Positions 1-6,510 of a DNA stretch of 10,708 nucleotides are shown here, piece by piece. This DNA is from an uncultured Burkholderiales bacterium (GTDB lineage Bacteria > Pseudomonadota > Gammaproteobacteria > Burkholderiales > Burkholderiaceae_C), in NCBI GenBank assembly GCA_903925445.1, contig CAIYFE010000058.1, forward strand, positions 1 to 10,708, given 5' to 3'. Within the stretch, counting starts at the first letter, position 1. Each line of letters begins with the position of its first letter. The translations under genes and the position numbers were made by a program. The notes below the pieces were generated by a model. It saw only the letters and a list, made by a program, of their open reading frames with translations. It was not told where the DNA came from and ran no database searches.

Positions 1-337
1 CCATGTCAGAGGCGCCGATTTGCAACGGAATCATCCAGTTCGCAAAGCCAACGAAAGCAGGCATGATCGCGCCAAACACCATGATCAAGCCGTGCATGGT
101 GGTGAGTTGATTGAACAACTCAGGGTTGACGAATTGCAGACCAGGTCTGAACAATTCAGAGCGAATCAGCAAAGCCAAAACGCCGCCCAGCATCAACATG
201 GTGAATGCGAACAACAGGTACAAAGTACCAATGTCTTTGTGGTTGGTCGCAAACACCCAACGGCGCCAACCGTGCGGTGCGCCGTGGTGGTCATCATGAC
301 CTGCGACGTGACCGTGAGAATCCAAAACTGCGCTCAT
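1..337 (-). CDS. ctaD: Cytochrome c oxidase subunit I, N-terminal part (cut by window edge)
   Basis: This is the first 112 codons of the catalytic haem-copper subunit of an aa3/caa3-type terminal oxidase, which reduces O2 to water and pumps protons across the inner membrane. The visible part starts with a His-rich cytoplasmic tail (residues 8-22) and the family motif WVFATNHKDIGTLYL (27-41). Transmembrane segment 1 is at about 38-58. Segment 2 contains TMHGLIMVFGA (80-90), where H82 is the expected low-spin haem a ligand. The N100/D111 region (NWMIPLQIGASDM) matches the D-channel entrance of A-family oxidases. The start is supported by a good AAGGA Shine-Dalgarno on the minus strand (plus 345-349), 7 nt from the ATG. 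It lies 26 bp downstream of ctaC and is surely cotranscribed with it. The rest of the gene lies left of the window, so the catalytic Cu-B histidines are not visible. Confidence 0.96.
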   Translation of the reverse strand, partial: MSAVLDSHGHVAGHDDHHGAPHGWRRWVFATNHKDIGTLYLLFAFTMLMLGGVLALLIRSELFRPGLQFVNPELFNQLTTMHGLIMVFGAIMPAFVGFANWMIPLQIGASDM

Positions 338-363
338 GTTGTCTTCCTTCTAACGCGATGCGA

Positions 364-1530
364 TTAACGTGCGGCCTTGACTTCGGCAGGCTGAACCAGC
401 TGCCCAGTCTTGTTGGACCAATTGTTTTTGGTGTAGCTGATCACAGCAGCGATGTCGGTATCGCTCAATTGAGATTTCCAGCTTGGCATAGCGCCATTTT
501 GACCATTCAACAAAACCTTGATTTGCTTGAGATGATCGGCATCCAAAACGACGGCTGAGCCATCAAGCGCTTTGACCGCGCCACCACCTTTGCCGTTGGG
601 CTGGTGACAAACCGCGCAATTGGCTGCGTAGACTTTTTCACCACGTTTGGTGATGTCCTCCAAAGTCCAAACTTTGGAAGGATCATCCATGGCCGCAGCC
701 ATTTTCTTTTGTTCGCCAGCGACCCAAGCAGCGTAATCTTCGGCGCTCAAGACTTTGACATGAATGGGCATGTAAGCGTGCTCTTTGCCACACAACTCTT
801 GGCATTGACCATGAAACTCACCCACATATTCAGCACGGAACCATGTATCGCGCACAAAACCTGGAATCGCGTCTTGCTTGATGCCCAAAGAAGGCACCGC
901 GAAGGCGTGAATGACATCGTTGGCCGTGGTGATGATGCGAATTTTCTTATTGACTGGAACGACCAGCGGGTTGTCAACCTTCAACAAGTAGTTGTCAATG
1001 TCGACACCCTTAGCGCCGTCATTGGACATTTGGCGCTGCTCTGGATCGAGTGTCGAAATGAAGGAAATCCCTTCGCCTTGACCCTTGATGTAGTCATAGC
1101 CCCATTTCCACTGGTAGCCAGTGGCTTTGATGGTGATGTCTGCGTTGGATGTATCTTTTTGCGCCACGACAGCTTTGGTCGCGGGCAAGGCCATCAAAAT
1201 CACGATGATGAAAGGAATAACAGTCCAAGCAATCTCGACTTTGACTGACTCGTGAAAAGTTGCAGGTTCGTGCCCCACCGATTTGCGATGCTTCCAGATG
1301 GAATAAAACATCACGCCAAAGACTGCAACAAAAATTACTGTGCAAACAACCAGCATGAAGCTGTGCAACCAAGCCTGTTCTTCGGCAATTTTGGTGGCTG
1401 CGGGTTGCAACCCCAACTCTCTGACTCCGGGTCCTCCTGGCAAATCATTCACGGCCCACGCCGCTGTTGCCCCCCAAGTCGCTATCCAAAGGGAAAAGGA
1501 TGCGATCTTTCGCAAAATATTCTTTGTCAT
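364..1530 (-). CDS. ctaC: Cytochrome c oxidase subunit II with fused C-terminal cytochrome c domain
   Basis: Subunit II of the terminal oxidase accepts electrons at its binuclear CuA centre and passes them to subunit I. The product from this start is 388 aa. Residues 1-26 look like a signal peptide ending ATAAWA. Transmembrane helices lie at about 54-79 and 98-121. The periplasmic cupredoxin domain has the aromatic YQWKWGYDY patch (139-147) and the CuA ligands H208, C243, E245, C247, H251 and M254. A class I cytochrome c domain follows, with CAVCH at 305-309 and probable axial Met348 in GAMPSW, so this is the caa3-like (subunit II plus cytochrome c) form common in Burkholderiales. An in-frame ATG 18 codons upstream (1582-1584) is possible, but it adds residues before the signal peptide, has no Shine-Dalgarno, and starts inside the upstream palindrome. 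A weak TAAGG lies 12-13 nt before the chosen start. ctaD follows after 26 bp. Confidence 0.96.
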   Translation of the reverse strand: MTKNILRKIASFSLWIATWGATAAWAVNDLPGGPGVRELGLQPAATKIAEEQAWLHSFMLVVCTVIFVAVFGVMFYSIWKHRKSVGHEPATFHESVKVEIAWTVIPFIIVILMALPATKAVVAQKDTSNADITIKATGYQWKWGYDYIKGQGEGISFISTLDPEQRQMSNDGAKGVDIDNYLLKVDNPLVVPVNKKIRIITTANDVIHAFAVPSLGIKQDAIPGFVRDTWFRAEYVGEFHGQCQELCGKEHAYMPIHVKVLSAEDYAAWVAGEQKKMAAAMDDPSKVWTLEDITKRGEKVYAANCAVCHQPNGKGGGAVKALDGSAVVLDADHLKQIKVLLNGQNGAMPSWKSQLSDTDIAAVISYTKNNWSNKTGQLVQPAEVKAAR

Positions 1531-1581
1531 CACTTTTAATTGCCTTACCGTTGAAATCTCAGGACTCCCAGCCTGACAAAA

Positions 1582-1599
1582 CATTGAGATAGCTCAATG
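1582..1599. promoter_or_regulatory. 18-bp palindrome upstream of ctaC, FNR/CRP-family-like operator candidate
   Basis: There is a perfect 7-bp inverted repeat with a 4-bp centre: CATTGAG, ATAG, CTCAATG (plus strand). The core TTGAG-N4-CTCAA has the spacing of an FNR/ANR/FixK box (TTGAT-N4-ATCAA) and keeps the TTGA/TCAA ends, differing only at the fifth base of each half-site. Its centre (1590.5) lies about 20 bp downstream of the transcription start predicted from the promoter at 1618-1646, which would favour repression or a hairpin in the 5' leader. The palindrome is directly visible; its role is inference. Confidence 0.4.
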
Positions 1600-1617
1600 C
1601 GACATTATTCGACTTAT

Positions 1618-1646
1618 ATTAGATGTTAGCCAAATCATTTTGGCAA
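1618..1646 (-). promoter_or_regulatory. Candidate sigma-70-type promoter of ctaC-ctaD
   Basis: On the minus strand, TTGCCA (1646-1641) and TCTAAT (1623-1618) are separated by 17 bp, each matching five of six consensus bases. Transcription would start near 1611, leaving a leader of about 80 nt before the ctaC ATG at 1530. TAATAT (1621-1616) with a 19-bp spacer is an alternative -10. This is the only promoter-like sequence I see in the 121 bp between the methyltransferase stop and ctaC. Confidence 0.45.
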
Positions 1647-1651
1647 TAGTA

Positions 1652-2554
1652 TTAACCCCTTGATTGCTTGAGCGTGTCGCGCATGTTTTGCAGCGAAATT
1701 GCGCTTTCAGAGGCAACTTTGAAGCGCGCAAGGGGCTTGATGGCGTGGCCATAAATCACTTCAACCGTTATACGCAAAGGCTCTCGACTTGTTTCGGAGC
1801 GAAGTTTTTGCAAATGATTTTTGAGCTCCGCGAGCCACGATTTACCGCGCAAACCGGCAAATCTCGCATGGTGCAAATTTCTTCCCAACTGTCGTAATTC
1901 AGTCACAAGCGTTTCAGGACTGCTGTACGTCAACGTAATGCGCTCCATGTCCATCACGGGCTCAGCAAAACCTGCTTGAACCAACATGTCGCCCCAATCG
2001 TGCATGTCGGTGTAGGCATGGGTTGGCGCTGGCCATCCTGCTTGGGCATAAATTTGACTCAACTCTTTCAACGTATCTGGCCCAAGACAAGAAAACATCA
2101 AAAAACCGTCCACCGCGAGTGCCTTGTGCCAAATTTGCAACAATTCATGCGGCCTCGCCGAGACATGCAAGGCCATGTTGGCCCACACCATGTCGACTGC
2201 AGCGTCTTCGGGCATGCCAAAAGAAGCATTCGAAAGATTCAACATCTGCCGCCAAAACGCGGGCTTGAGTATTTTTTTGACCGCCGATTCGCGCTGAGCG
2301 CTGGACTCAACGACATGCACCCCAGCTTTGGGATAGCGTTGACTGACCAATTGATGTGCCTTCATTCCGCCGCTCAACGGATGCCAATCCAGCCAAGACT
2401 TTGGCTGCAATTTGATCCATTCAAGACGTTCTTGCATACGCCGACCGATTTCTTCGTTGAGCCACGGAGATGGCGAATGCTGCCAAGTGTTCCAACGCGC
2501 AGCTGCAATTGGGTCAATGGTCGGAGGATTTTGAAAAGATGGGTCTTCAGACAT
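1652..2554 (-). CDS. BioC-like class I SAM-dependent methyltransferase with degenerate SAM motif I
   Basis: The 300-aa product resembles the BioC/methyltransferase-11 family; BioC itself methylates malonyl-ACP at the start of biotin synthesis. Family-like features are the N-terminal IDPIAAARW (13-21), the helix RRMQERLEWIKLQP (38-51), VDMVWANMALH (120-130) as motif II/post-II, and DGFLMFSCLGPDTLKEL (149-165). The SAM-binding glycine loop, normally LDLGCGTG, reads LDWHPLSGG (55-63), so the usual GxGxG is lost. It may therefore bind SAM weakly, use an altered pocket, or have another role; I recall similar loops in Comamonadaceae homologues but cannot check this. A longer open frame extends upstream to 2728, but it is the antisense of comF and the family N-terminus fits M at 2554. 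It is divergent from comF with only 23 bp between start codons, and tandem with ctaC 121 bp downstream. No strong Shine-Dalgarno is visible. Confidence 0.8.
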   Translation of the reverse strand: MSEDPSFQNPPTIDPIAAARWNTWQHSPSPWLNEEIGRRMQERLEWIKLQPKSWLDWHPLSGGMKAHQLVSQRYPKAGVHVVESSAQRESAVKKILKPAFWRQMLNLSNASFGMPEDAAVDMVWANMALHVSARPHELLQIWHKALAVDGFLMFSCLGPDTLKELSQIYAQAGWPAPTHAYTDMHDWGDMLVQAGFAEPVMDMERITLTYSSPETLVTELRQLGRNLHHARFAGLRGKSWLAELKNHLQKLRSETSREPLRITVEVIYGHAIKPLARFKVASESAISLQNMRDTLKQSRG

Positions 2555-2577
2555 GAGGTAAGCAGTATATTGAGCCA

Positions 2578-3318
2578 ATGTTTGGCACGGCTCGCGAGTG
2601 GTTATCTGGCTTGAGGCAACTTCAGTCTTCGCTGAAGCCTGCCAATTGGCCGAGTCAATGTCACATTTGTCGCGCTTGGCCACGACAGTCGTTTTGCGAG
2701 GATTGCATTGCACGTTTTGCGCAACCAAGGCAGCGCTGCCCCACTTGCGCCCTACCCTTGCAGGATCCTGGCTGCCATTGCAGCAAAGAACCGCCTGCTT
2801 TAGACGCCTGCCTGTGCGCTGTTGACTACGATTACCCTTGGGCTGATTGCGTCACACGGCTGAAATTTCATGATGCGCCACAAAGTGCACGTCATTTGGC
2901 CCAATTGATGCGTCATGCACCTTGGGTAGAACACGCTCTGGATCAAACGCAATGGGTCGTTCCCATTCCCTTGGCAATGCAGCGCCTGCGAGAGCGCGGC
3001 TACAACCAAGCGCTGGAATTGGCCAAGCACCTCGCGCCCGACAAAGTCCAAAGCACATGGCTCTTGAGACACGACAGCCCAACCCATCAAGTTGGGGCAT
3101 CGCGGCAAGAGCGCTTTGACAACGTGCGAGACATGTTTTGGCTTGATCCCAAGTCACGCCAATATCTGCAAAACAAGCACATTGTTTTGGTGGACGATGT
3201 GATGACCAGCGGAGCAAGCCTGTTTGAAGCTGCCCGAGTTTTACGCCTTGCCGGTGCGCGGCATATCACCGGCTTGGTCTTTGCCAGAACCCCGTCGGGC
3301 TTGGGTGCGAGACAATGA
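2578..3318 (+). CDS. comF: ComF-family phosphoribosyltransferase-like protein
   Basis: The 246-aa protein belongs to the ComF/GntX family, type I phosphoribosyltransferase-fold proteins linked to DNA uptake in naturally competent bacteria. The N-terminal part is cysteine-rich and probably binds zinc: C28/C31, C40/C43, C54/C57 and C66/C68. The family block RGYNQALELAK lies at 140-150, and the PRPP-binding loop VLVDDVMTSGAS at 203-214 has the expected paired acidic residues D206/D207. The length is normal for the family. The start is the only reasonable ATG but lacks a clear Shine-Dalgarno; AGG occurs about 20 nt upstream. The start faces the methyltransferase start 23 bp away, so at least one promoter must lie inside the neighbouring coding sequence. 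trmL begins 4 bp after its stop, so the two are likely coupled. The real substrate of ComF proteins is unknown, and a competence role here is only family knowledge. Confidence 0.9.
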   Translation: MFGTAREWLSGLRQLQSSLKPANWPSQCHICRAWPRQSFCEDCIARFAQPRQRCPTCALPLQDPGCHCSKEPPALDACLCAVDYDYPWADCVTRLKFHDAPQSARHLAQLMRHAPWVEHALDQTQWVVPIPLAMQRLRERGYNQALELAKHLAPDKVQSTWLLRHDSPTHQVGASRQERFDNVRDMFWLDPKSRQYLQNKHIVLVDDVMTSGASLFEAARVLRLAGARHITGLVFARTPSGLGARQ

Positions 3319-3322
3319 GCAC

Positions 3323-3796
3323 ATGTTCAACATCGTTTTAGTTCATCCCGAAATTCCGCCCAACACGGGCAACGTCATCCGCTTGGCTGCCAACACGGGG
3401 TGCGCGTTGCACCTGATTGAGCCACTGGGTTTTTCTATGGAAGACAAGCACATGCGTCGAGCAGGTCTGGACTACCATGAATACGCAAGCCTCAAGCGCC
3501 ACGCCAGTTGGCAAGCGTTTTTAGACAGCGAACAGCCCGACGCCTCGCGCATGTTTGCCTTGACCACCAAGGGCTCTCATACCGCGCATGACAGTCAATT
3601 CCTAGCCGGAGATTGGTTTATTTTTGGCTCTGAAACCAGCGGGTTGCCAGCCGCGATTCGCGACACATTTGCGCCCTCACAGCGCCTGCGCTTGCCCATG
3701 CGAGCCGCGCAAAGAAGCCTCAACTTGTCCAACGCAGTCGCGGTCATCACGTATGAAGCGTGGCGTCAAAACGCCTTCATGCATAAAGACGAGTGA
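3323..3796 (+). CDS. trmL: tRNA (cytidine(34)/uridine(34)-2'-O)-methyltransferase TrmL
   Basis: TrmL is a SPOUT-superfamily enzyme that 2'-O-methylates the wobble nucleotide of tRNA-Leu isoacceptors in the cytoplasm, using SAM. The 157-aa length is typical. All three SPOUT motifs are present: NTGNVIRLAANTG (14-26), FIFGSETSGLP (99-109) and LRLPMRAAQRSLNLSNAVAV (122-141), the last forming the trefoil-knot SAM site. The frame is open upstream to 3224, but those residues overlap the comF 3' end and the conserved N-terminus MFNIVLVHPEIPPNTG begins here. The start lies 4 bp after the comF stop with only a weak GAGA upstream, so translation probably relies on coupling to comF. The last 20 bp overlap the MaoC-type gene on the other strand. 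Confidence 0.95.
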   Translation: MFNIVLVHPEIPPNTGNVIRLAANTGCALHLIEPLGFSMEDKHMRRAGLDYHEYASLKRHASWQAFLDSEQPDASRMFALTTKGSHTAHDSQFLAGDWFIFGSETSGLPAAIRDTFAPSQRLRLPMRAAQRSLNLSNAVAVITYEAWRQNAFMHKDE

Positions 3797-4232
3797 GCGA
3801 CTCAGCGACACAAACTGGTTTGTCTGAGCCCTCGCGTTCGACCACCACGGCCCAGGTCAGTTGAACGCCGTTGTCGGGTAACGGTTCGCAAGCTTGCAAG
3901 CCCATGCGCGCCCGAAGTCGGCTATTGGCAGGCACAGGCGCGGTGAAGCGAACTTTGTTCAAGCCATAGTTCACGCCCATGCGAACGTTGTTGACTTTGA
4001 ACGAGCCGGCAAATATTTTGGGCAGCAAAGACAAGGTCAAAAACCCATGAGCAATGGTGGTACCAAACGGGCCTTGCTTGGCGCGGGCCTCATCCACATG
4101 AATCCATTGATGATCGCCCGTGGCTTGCGCAAACAAATTGATTTGCTCTTGCGTGACGGTGATCCAATCGCTGAGCAATTCACCTTGCCCAACAAAGGCT
4201 TGTACTTCTTGAAGCGTGTCGAAAATTTTCAT
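3777..4232 (-). CDS. MaoC-like (R)-specific enoyl-CoA hydratase
   Basis: The 151-aa protein is a single hot-dog-fold MaoC-type hydratase of the PhaJ kind, which hydrates trans-2-enoyl-CoA to (R)-3-hydroxyacyl-CoA. The diagnostic segment FAQATGDHQWIHVDEARA (34-51) carries the catalytic pair D40 and H45, and GPFGTTIAHGFLTLSLLP (54-71) completes the hydratase motif. The length and uniform single domain fit the short, non-fused members. It could connect fatty-acid beta-oxidation to polyhydroxyalkanoate precursors, or handle other enoyl-CoA substrates; no pha gene is in view to decide. The stop codon lies inside the trmL 3' end (20-bp convergent overlap), leaving no room for a terminator between them. 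It is divergent from fpr across 192 bp. No clear Shine-Dalgarno precedes the ATG, although a GAGG lies just upstream. Confidence 0.9.
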   Translation of the reverse strand: MKIFDTLQEVQAFVGQGELLSDWITVTQEQINLFAQATGDHQWIHVDEARAKQGPFGTTIAHGFLTLSLLPKIFAGSFKVNNVRMGVNYGLNKVRFTAPVPANSRLRARMGLQACEPLPDNGVQLTWAVVVEREGSDKPVCVAESLTRLYA

Positions 4233-4349
4233 GCCTCAACTGTGCGCGTGAAGCACAAAAAGCCATGTCCAACACGTGACAGCCAGCGGCAGGTTGTGCC
4301 TGAAATGGACGCATCGGCCACTGCGAATGCCTTCTTTATAAGCAATTTA

Positions 4350-4365
4350 GCTATATACATATAGC
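4350..4365. promoter_or_regulatory. 16-bp perfect palindrome in the hydratase/fpr divergent region
   Basis: GCTATAT, AC, ATATAGC forms a perfect 7+7 inverted repeat with a 2-bp centre, in the AT-rich part of a 192-bp divergent region. It does not fit the FNR/CRP pattern. If the poor -10-like TACACT at 4387-4392 is used for fpr, transcription would start near 4399 and the palindrome centre would be at about -41, the usual place for an activator replacing a weak -35. In other proteobacteria fpr is controlled by redox-responsive regulators (SoxRS, or the LysR-type FinR), so a redox operator is possible. The regulator is not identifiable from the window. The rest of 4233-4424 shows nothing else I can support. 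Confidence 0.4.
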
Positions 4366-4424
4366 CAATCGTTAGGAGCTCTCGCCTACACTATAGGGTT
4401 CATACCTAAATTAAATCCACCGCC

Positions 4425-5201
4425 ATGAGTGCATTTCACGAAGAAGAAGTTTTAACGGTTCACCACTGGACCGATCGCTTGTTCAGCTTCACCACAACAC
4501 GCGATCAAGCGCTGCGTTTTTCCAATGGGCATTTCACCATGATCGGTTTGCGTGGCGACAACGGCAAGCCATTGCTGCGCGCATACAGCATCGTGAGCCC
4601 CAACTACGAAGAGCATTTGGAATTTTTGAGCATCAAGGTTCAAGACGGCCCTTTGACTTCACGGCTTCAACACATTCAAGTTGGCGACAAAATCATCGTC
4701 GGGCGCAAACCCACGGGGACGCTACTGATCGATTACTTGCTGCCCGGCAAAAACCTGTATTTGCTCTCTACTGGCACAGGCATGGCGCCGTTTTTAAGCG
4801 TGATTCGCGATCCCGAAACGTATGAACGTTTTGAAAAAGTGATCTTGGTTCATGGCGTGCGTGAAGTCAAAGAATTGGCCTACCACGACTACCTCACGCA
4901 AGAATTGCCTCAACATGAATTCTTGGGAGACATGGTGAGCAAGCAGTTCTTGTACTACCCCACCGTGACGCGCGAACCCTTCAAAAATCAAGGCCGTCTG
5001 ACCGACGCCATTGAAAGCGGCAAACTCTTCAGCGATCTGGGTCTGCCCGCATTAGATCCCGCCCGCGACCGCGTGATGATTTGCGGCTCCCCACAAATGC
5101 TCAAAGACCTCAAGCACATGTTGGAGAGTCGCAACTTCAAAGAAGGCAACACCACCACGCCCGGTGACTTTGTGATTGAGCGCGCGTTTGCGGAGCAGTA
5201 A
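4425..5201 (+). CDS. fpr: Ferredoxin/flavodoxin--NADP+ reductase (bacterial FPR type)
   Basis: This cytoplasmic FAD enzyme exchanges electrons between NADP(H) and ferredoxin or flavodoxin, serving Fe-S assembly, oxidative-stress repair and reductive biosynthesis. The 258-aa length and the sequence FVIERAFAEQ at the very C-terminus (249-258) identify the short bacterial FPR subclass that lacks the plant-type terminal tyrosine. FAD-binding RAYSIVSPN lies at 52-60, the NADP-binding STGTGMAPFLS at 115-125, and VMICGSP at 217-223. The N-terminal half forms the FAD barrel and the C-terminal half the NADP domain. The ATG has no recognisable Shine-Dalgarno (upstream CACCGCC), so initiation may depend on a short leader. 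It is divergent from the MaoC-type gene and convergent with pcaF, 9 bp away. A 16-bp palindrome about 60-75 bp upstream is a candidate control site. Confidence 0.95.
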   Translation: MSAFHEEEVLTVHHWTDRLFSFTTTRDQALRFSNGHFTMIGLRGDNGKPLLRAYSIVSPNYEEHLEFLSIKVQDGPLTSRLQHIQVGDKIIVGRKPTGTLLIDYLLPGKNLYLLSTGTGMAPFLSVIRDPETYERFEKVILVHGVREVKELAYHDYLTQELPQHEFLGDMVSKQFLYYPTVTREPFKNQGRLTDAIESGKLFSDLGLPALDPARDRVMICGSPQMLKDLKHMLESRNFKEGNTTTPGDFVIERAFAEQ

Positions 5202-5221
5202 CGGGTTGAATCAAACCCGTT
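5200..5221. terminator. Hairpin at the fpr/pcaF convergent junction, possible weak bidirectional terminator
   Basis: AACGGGTT (5200-5207) pairs perfectly with AACCCGTT (5214-5221) across a 6-nt loop. The hairpin spans the end of the fpr stop codon and the pcaF stop codon. Neither strand has a run of T after the stem, so it is not a classical intrinsic terminator. Its position between convergent genes is the main argument for a termination or mRNA-end role. Confidence 0.35.
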
Positions 5222-6413
5222 CAACAATCAACGCAATTCCCTGCCCCACGCCAATGCACATGGTGCACAAACCATAACGCCCACCCGTGCGGTGGAGTTG
5301 GTTGATGGCCGTTGTCACCAAGCGTGCGCCGCTCGCGCCTAAGGGATGCCCCAAAGCAATCGCCCCACCGTTGGGGTTGACACGCGGGTCGTTGTCTTGC
5401 AATCCCAATTGGCGCAGCACGGCCAAACCTTGGGCGGCGAAAGCTTCATTGAGCTCAATCACATCCATCTGATCCAGCGACAAACCCGTCAGCGCCAACA
5501 CTTTTTGCGTGGCCGGCGCAGGACCAATGCCCATGATGCGTGGCGGCACGCCTGCGGTCGCCATGCCCACAATGCGAGCGCGCGGTGTGAGTCCTTGTTG
5601 AGCGGCAGTTTTTTCATCGGCCAGCAACACGGCACAGGCACCGTCGTTCACACCGCTGGCATTGCCCGCCGTCACGGTGCCGTCTGCGCGAACCACCGGT
5701 TTGAGCTTGGCCAAAGACTCCATGCTGGTGGCTCGAGGGTGTTCGTCTTGTGCAACGATCACCGCGTCGCCTTTTTTTTGCGCAAGGGTGACGGGGCAAA
5801 TTTCCGCATCAAAATAACCCGATTGCTGCGCCGCCACCGCCTTGAGTTGACTGGCCAAAGCCATCTTGTCTTGGTCTTCGCGGCTGATTTTGAAATCGGT
5901 GGCGACATTCTCAGCCGTCTCTGGCATGGAATCGACGCCGTATTTTTCTTTCATCAACTTGTTGACAAAGCGCCAGCCGATGGTCGTGTCATACACGGTG
6001 TTGTTGCGACTGAAAGCACTTTCTGCTTTGGGCATCACAAATGGCGCACGGCTCATGCTTTCCACGCCGCCCGCAATCATCATCGACGCCTCACCCGCTT
6101 TGATGGCTCGAGCAGCTGTGCCAATGGCATCCATGCCAGAACCGCACAAACGATTGATGGTGGCGCCGGGCAATTCCAGCGGCAACCCCGCCAACAAGCT
6201 CGCCATGTGCGCCACATTTCGGTTGTCCTCACCCGCTTGGTTGACACAGCCATAAATCAAATCGGTCACGGCCATCCAATCCACTTTTGGATTGCGCGCC
6301 ATCAACGCCTTGAGGGGGACAGCCGCCAAATCGTCGGCACGCACCGAAGACAAGGCGCCGCCATAGCGACCAAACGGCGTACGGATGGCGTCACAAATAA
6401 AAGCTTGGTTCAT
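5211..6413 (-). CDS. pcaF: 3-oxoadipyl-CoA thiolase (beta-ketoadipate pathway)
   Basis: This thiolase cleaves 3-oxoadipyl-CoA with CoA to succinyl-CoA and acetyl-CoA, the last step of the beta-ketoadipate route for protocatechuate/catechol and of phenylacetate degradation (PaaJ). The 400-aa length and the N-terminal signature CDAIRTPFGRYGGALSSVRADD (7-28) and YGCVNQAGEDNRNVA (54-68) match PcaF/PaaJ better than general acetoacetyl-CoA thiolases. The nucleophile is C90 in NRLCGSGMDA, with H356 in GHPLGASGAR and C386 in CTMCIGVGQG as the acid/base residues. The open frame extends upstream to 6503, but the conserved start MNQAFICDAIRTP fixes the ATG at 6411-6413. No other aromatic-degradation gene is present, so whether it serves pca, paa or both cannot be told here. 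It is convergent with fpr and divergent from the DUF1841 gene (97 bp between starts). Confidence 0.92.
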   Translation of the reverse strand: MNQAFICDAIRTPFGRYGGALSSVRADDLAAVPLKALMARNPKVDWMAVTDLIYGCVNQAGEDNRNVAHMASLLAGLPLELPGATINRLCGSGMDAIGTAARAIKAGEASMMIAGGVESMSRAPFVMPKAESAFSRNNTVYDTTIGWRFVNKLMKEKYGVDSMPETAENVATDFKISREDQDKMALASQLKAVAAQQSGYFDAEICPVTLAQKKGDAVIVAQDEHPRATSMESLAKLKPVVRADGTVTAGNASGVNDGACAVLLADEKTAAQQGLTPRARIVGMATAGVPPRIMGIGPAPATQKVLALTGLSLDQMDVIELNEAFAAQGLAVLRQLGLQDNDPRVNPNGGAIALGHPLGASGARLVTTAINQLHRTGGRYGLCTMCIGVGQGIALIVERV

Positions 6414-6432
6414 ACAGGTCTCACTTTCTGGT

Positions 6433-6461
6433 TTGACAGGCTCAATCCGTAAATGTAGCAA
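6433..6461 (+). promoter_or_regulatory. Candidate promoter of the DUF1841-Bug receptor pair
   Basis: A perfect -35 hexamer TTGACA (6433-6438) is followed after 17 bp by TAGCAA (6456-6461), a poor -10 keeping only T1, A2 and A5. Transcription would start near 6468, just before a small hairpin in the leader (6471-6490). The only other gene start nearby is pcaF on the opposite strand. Confidence 0.35.
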
Positions 6462-6470
6462 GCGTGAGAA

Positions 6471-6490
6471 GTCGCCCAGCCTGAGGCGAC
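6471..6490 (+). promoter_or_regulatory. Short GC-rich hairpin in the leader before the DUF1841 gene
   Basis: GTCGCC (6471-6476) pairs with GGCGAC (6485-6490) around an 8-nt loop, ending 20 bp before the start codon. The sequence CCTGAG also occurs twice nearby, at 6479-6484 and 6492-6497. No T-run follows, so it is not a terminator. It could affect translation or be chance. Confidence 0.25.
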
Positions 6491-6510
6491 GCCTGAGTGA
6501 CAATCACAGC

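Noticed and set aside
604..1248. 214-codon plus-strand open frame opposite ctaC, and a similar one at 1976-2614 opposite the methyltransferase
   Set aside because: Both are antisense shadows of well-supported genes and lack recognisable motifs or start signals.
1531..1584. Upstream ATG extending ctaC by 18 residues
   Set aside because: The extension adds polar residues ahead of a complete signal peptide, has no Shine-Dalgarno, and its start codon sits within the palindrome. The ATG at 1528-1530 is the better choice.
5346..6452. 368-codon open frame on the plus strand opposite pcaF
   Set aside because: It is rich in His, Arg and Gln, as expected from the antisense of a thiolase gene, with no domain. 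pcaF on the other strand has all catalytic residues.
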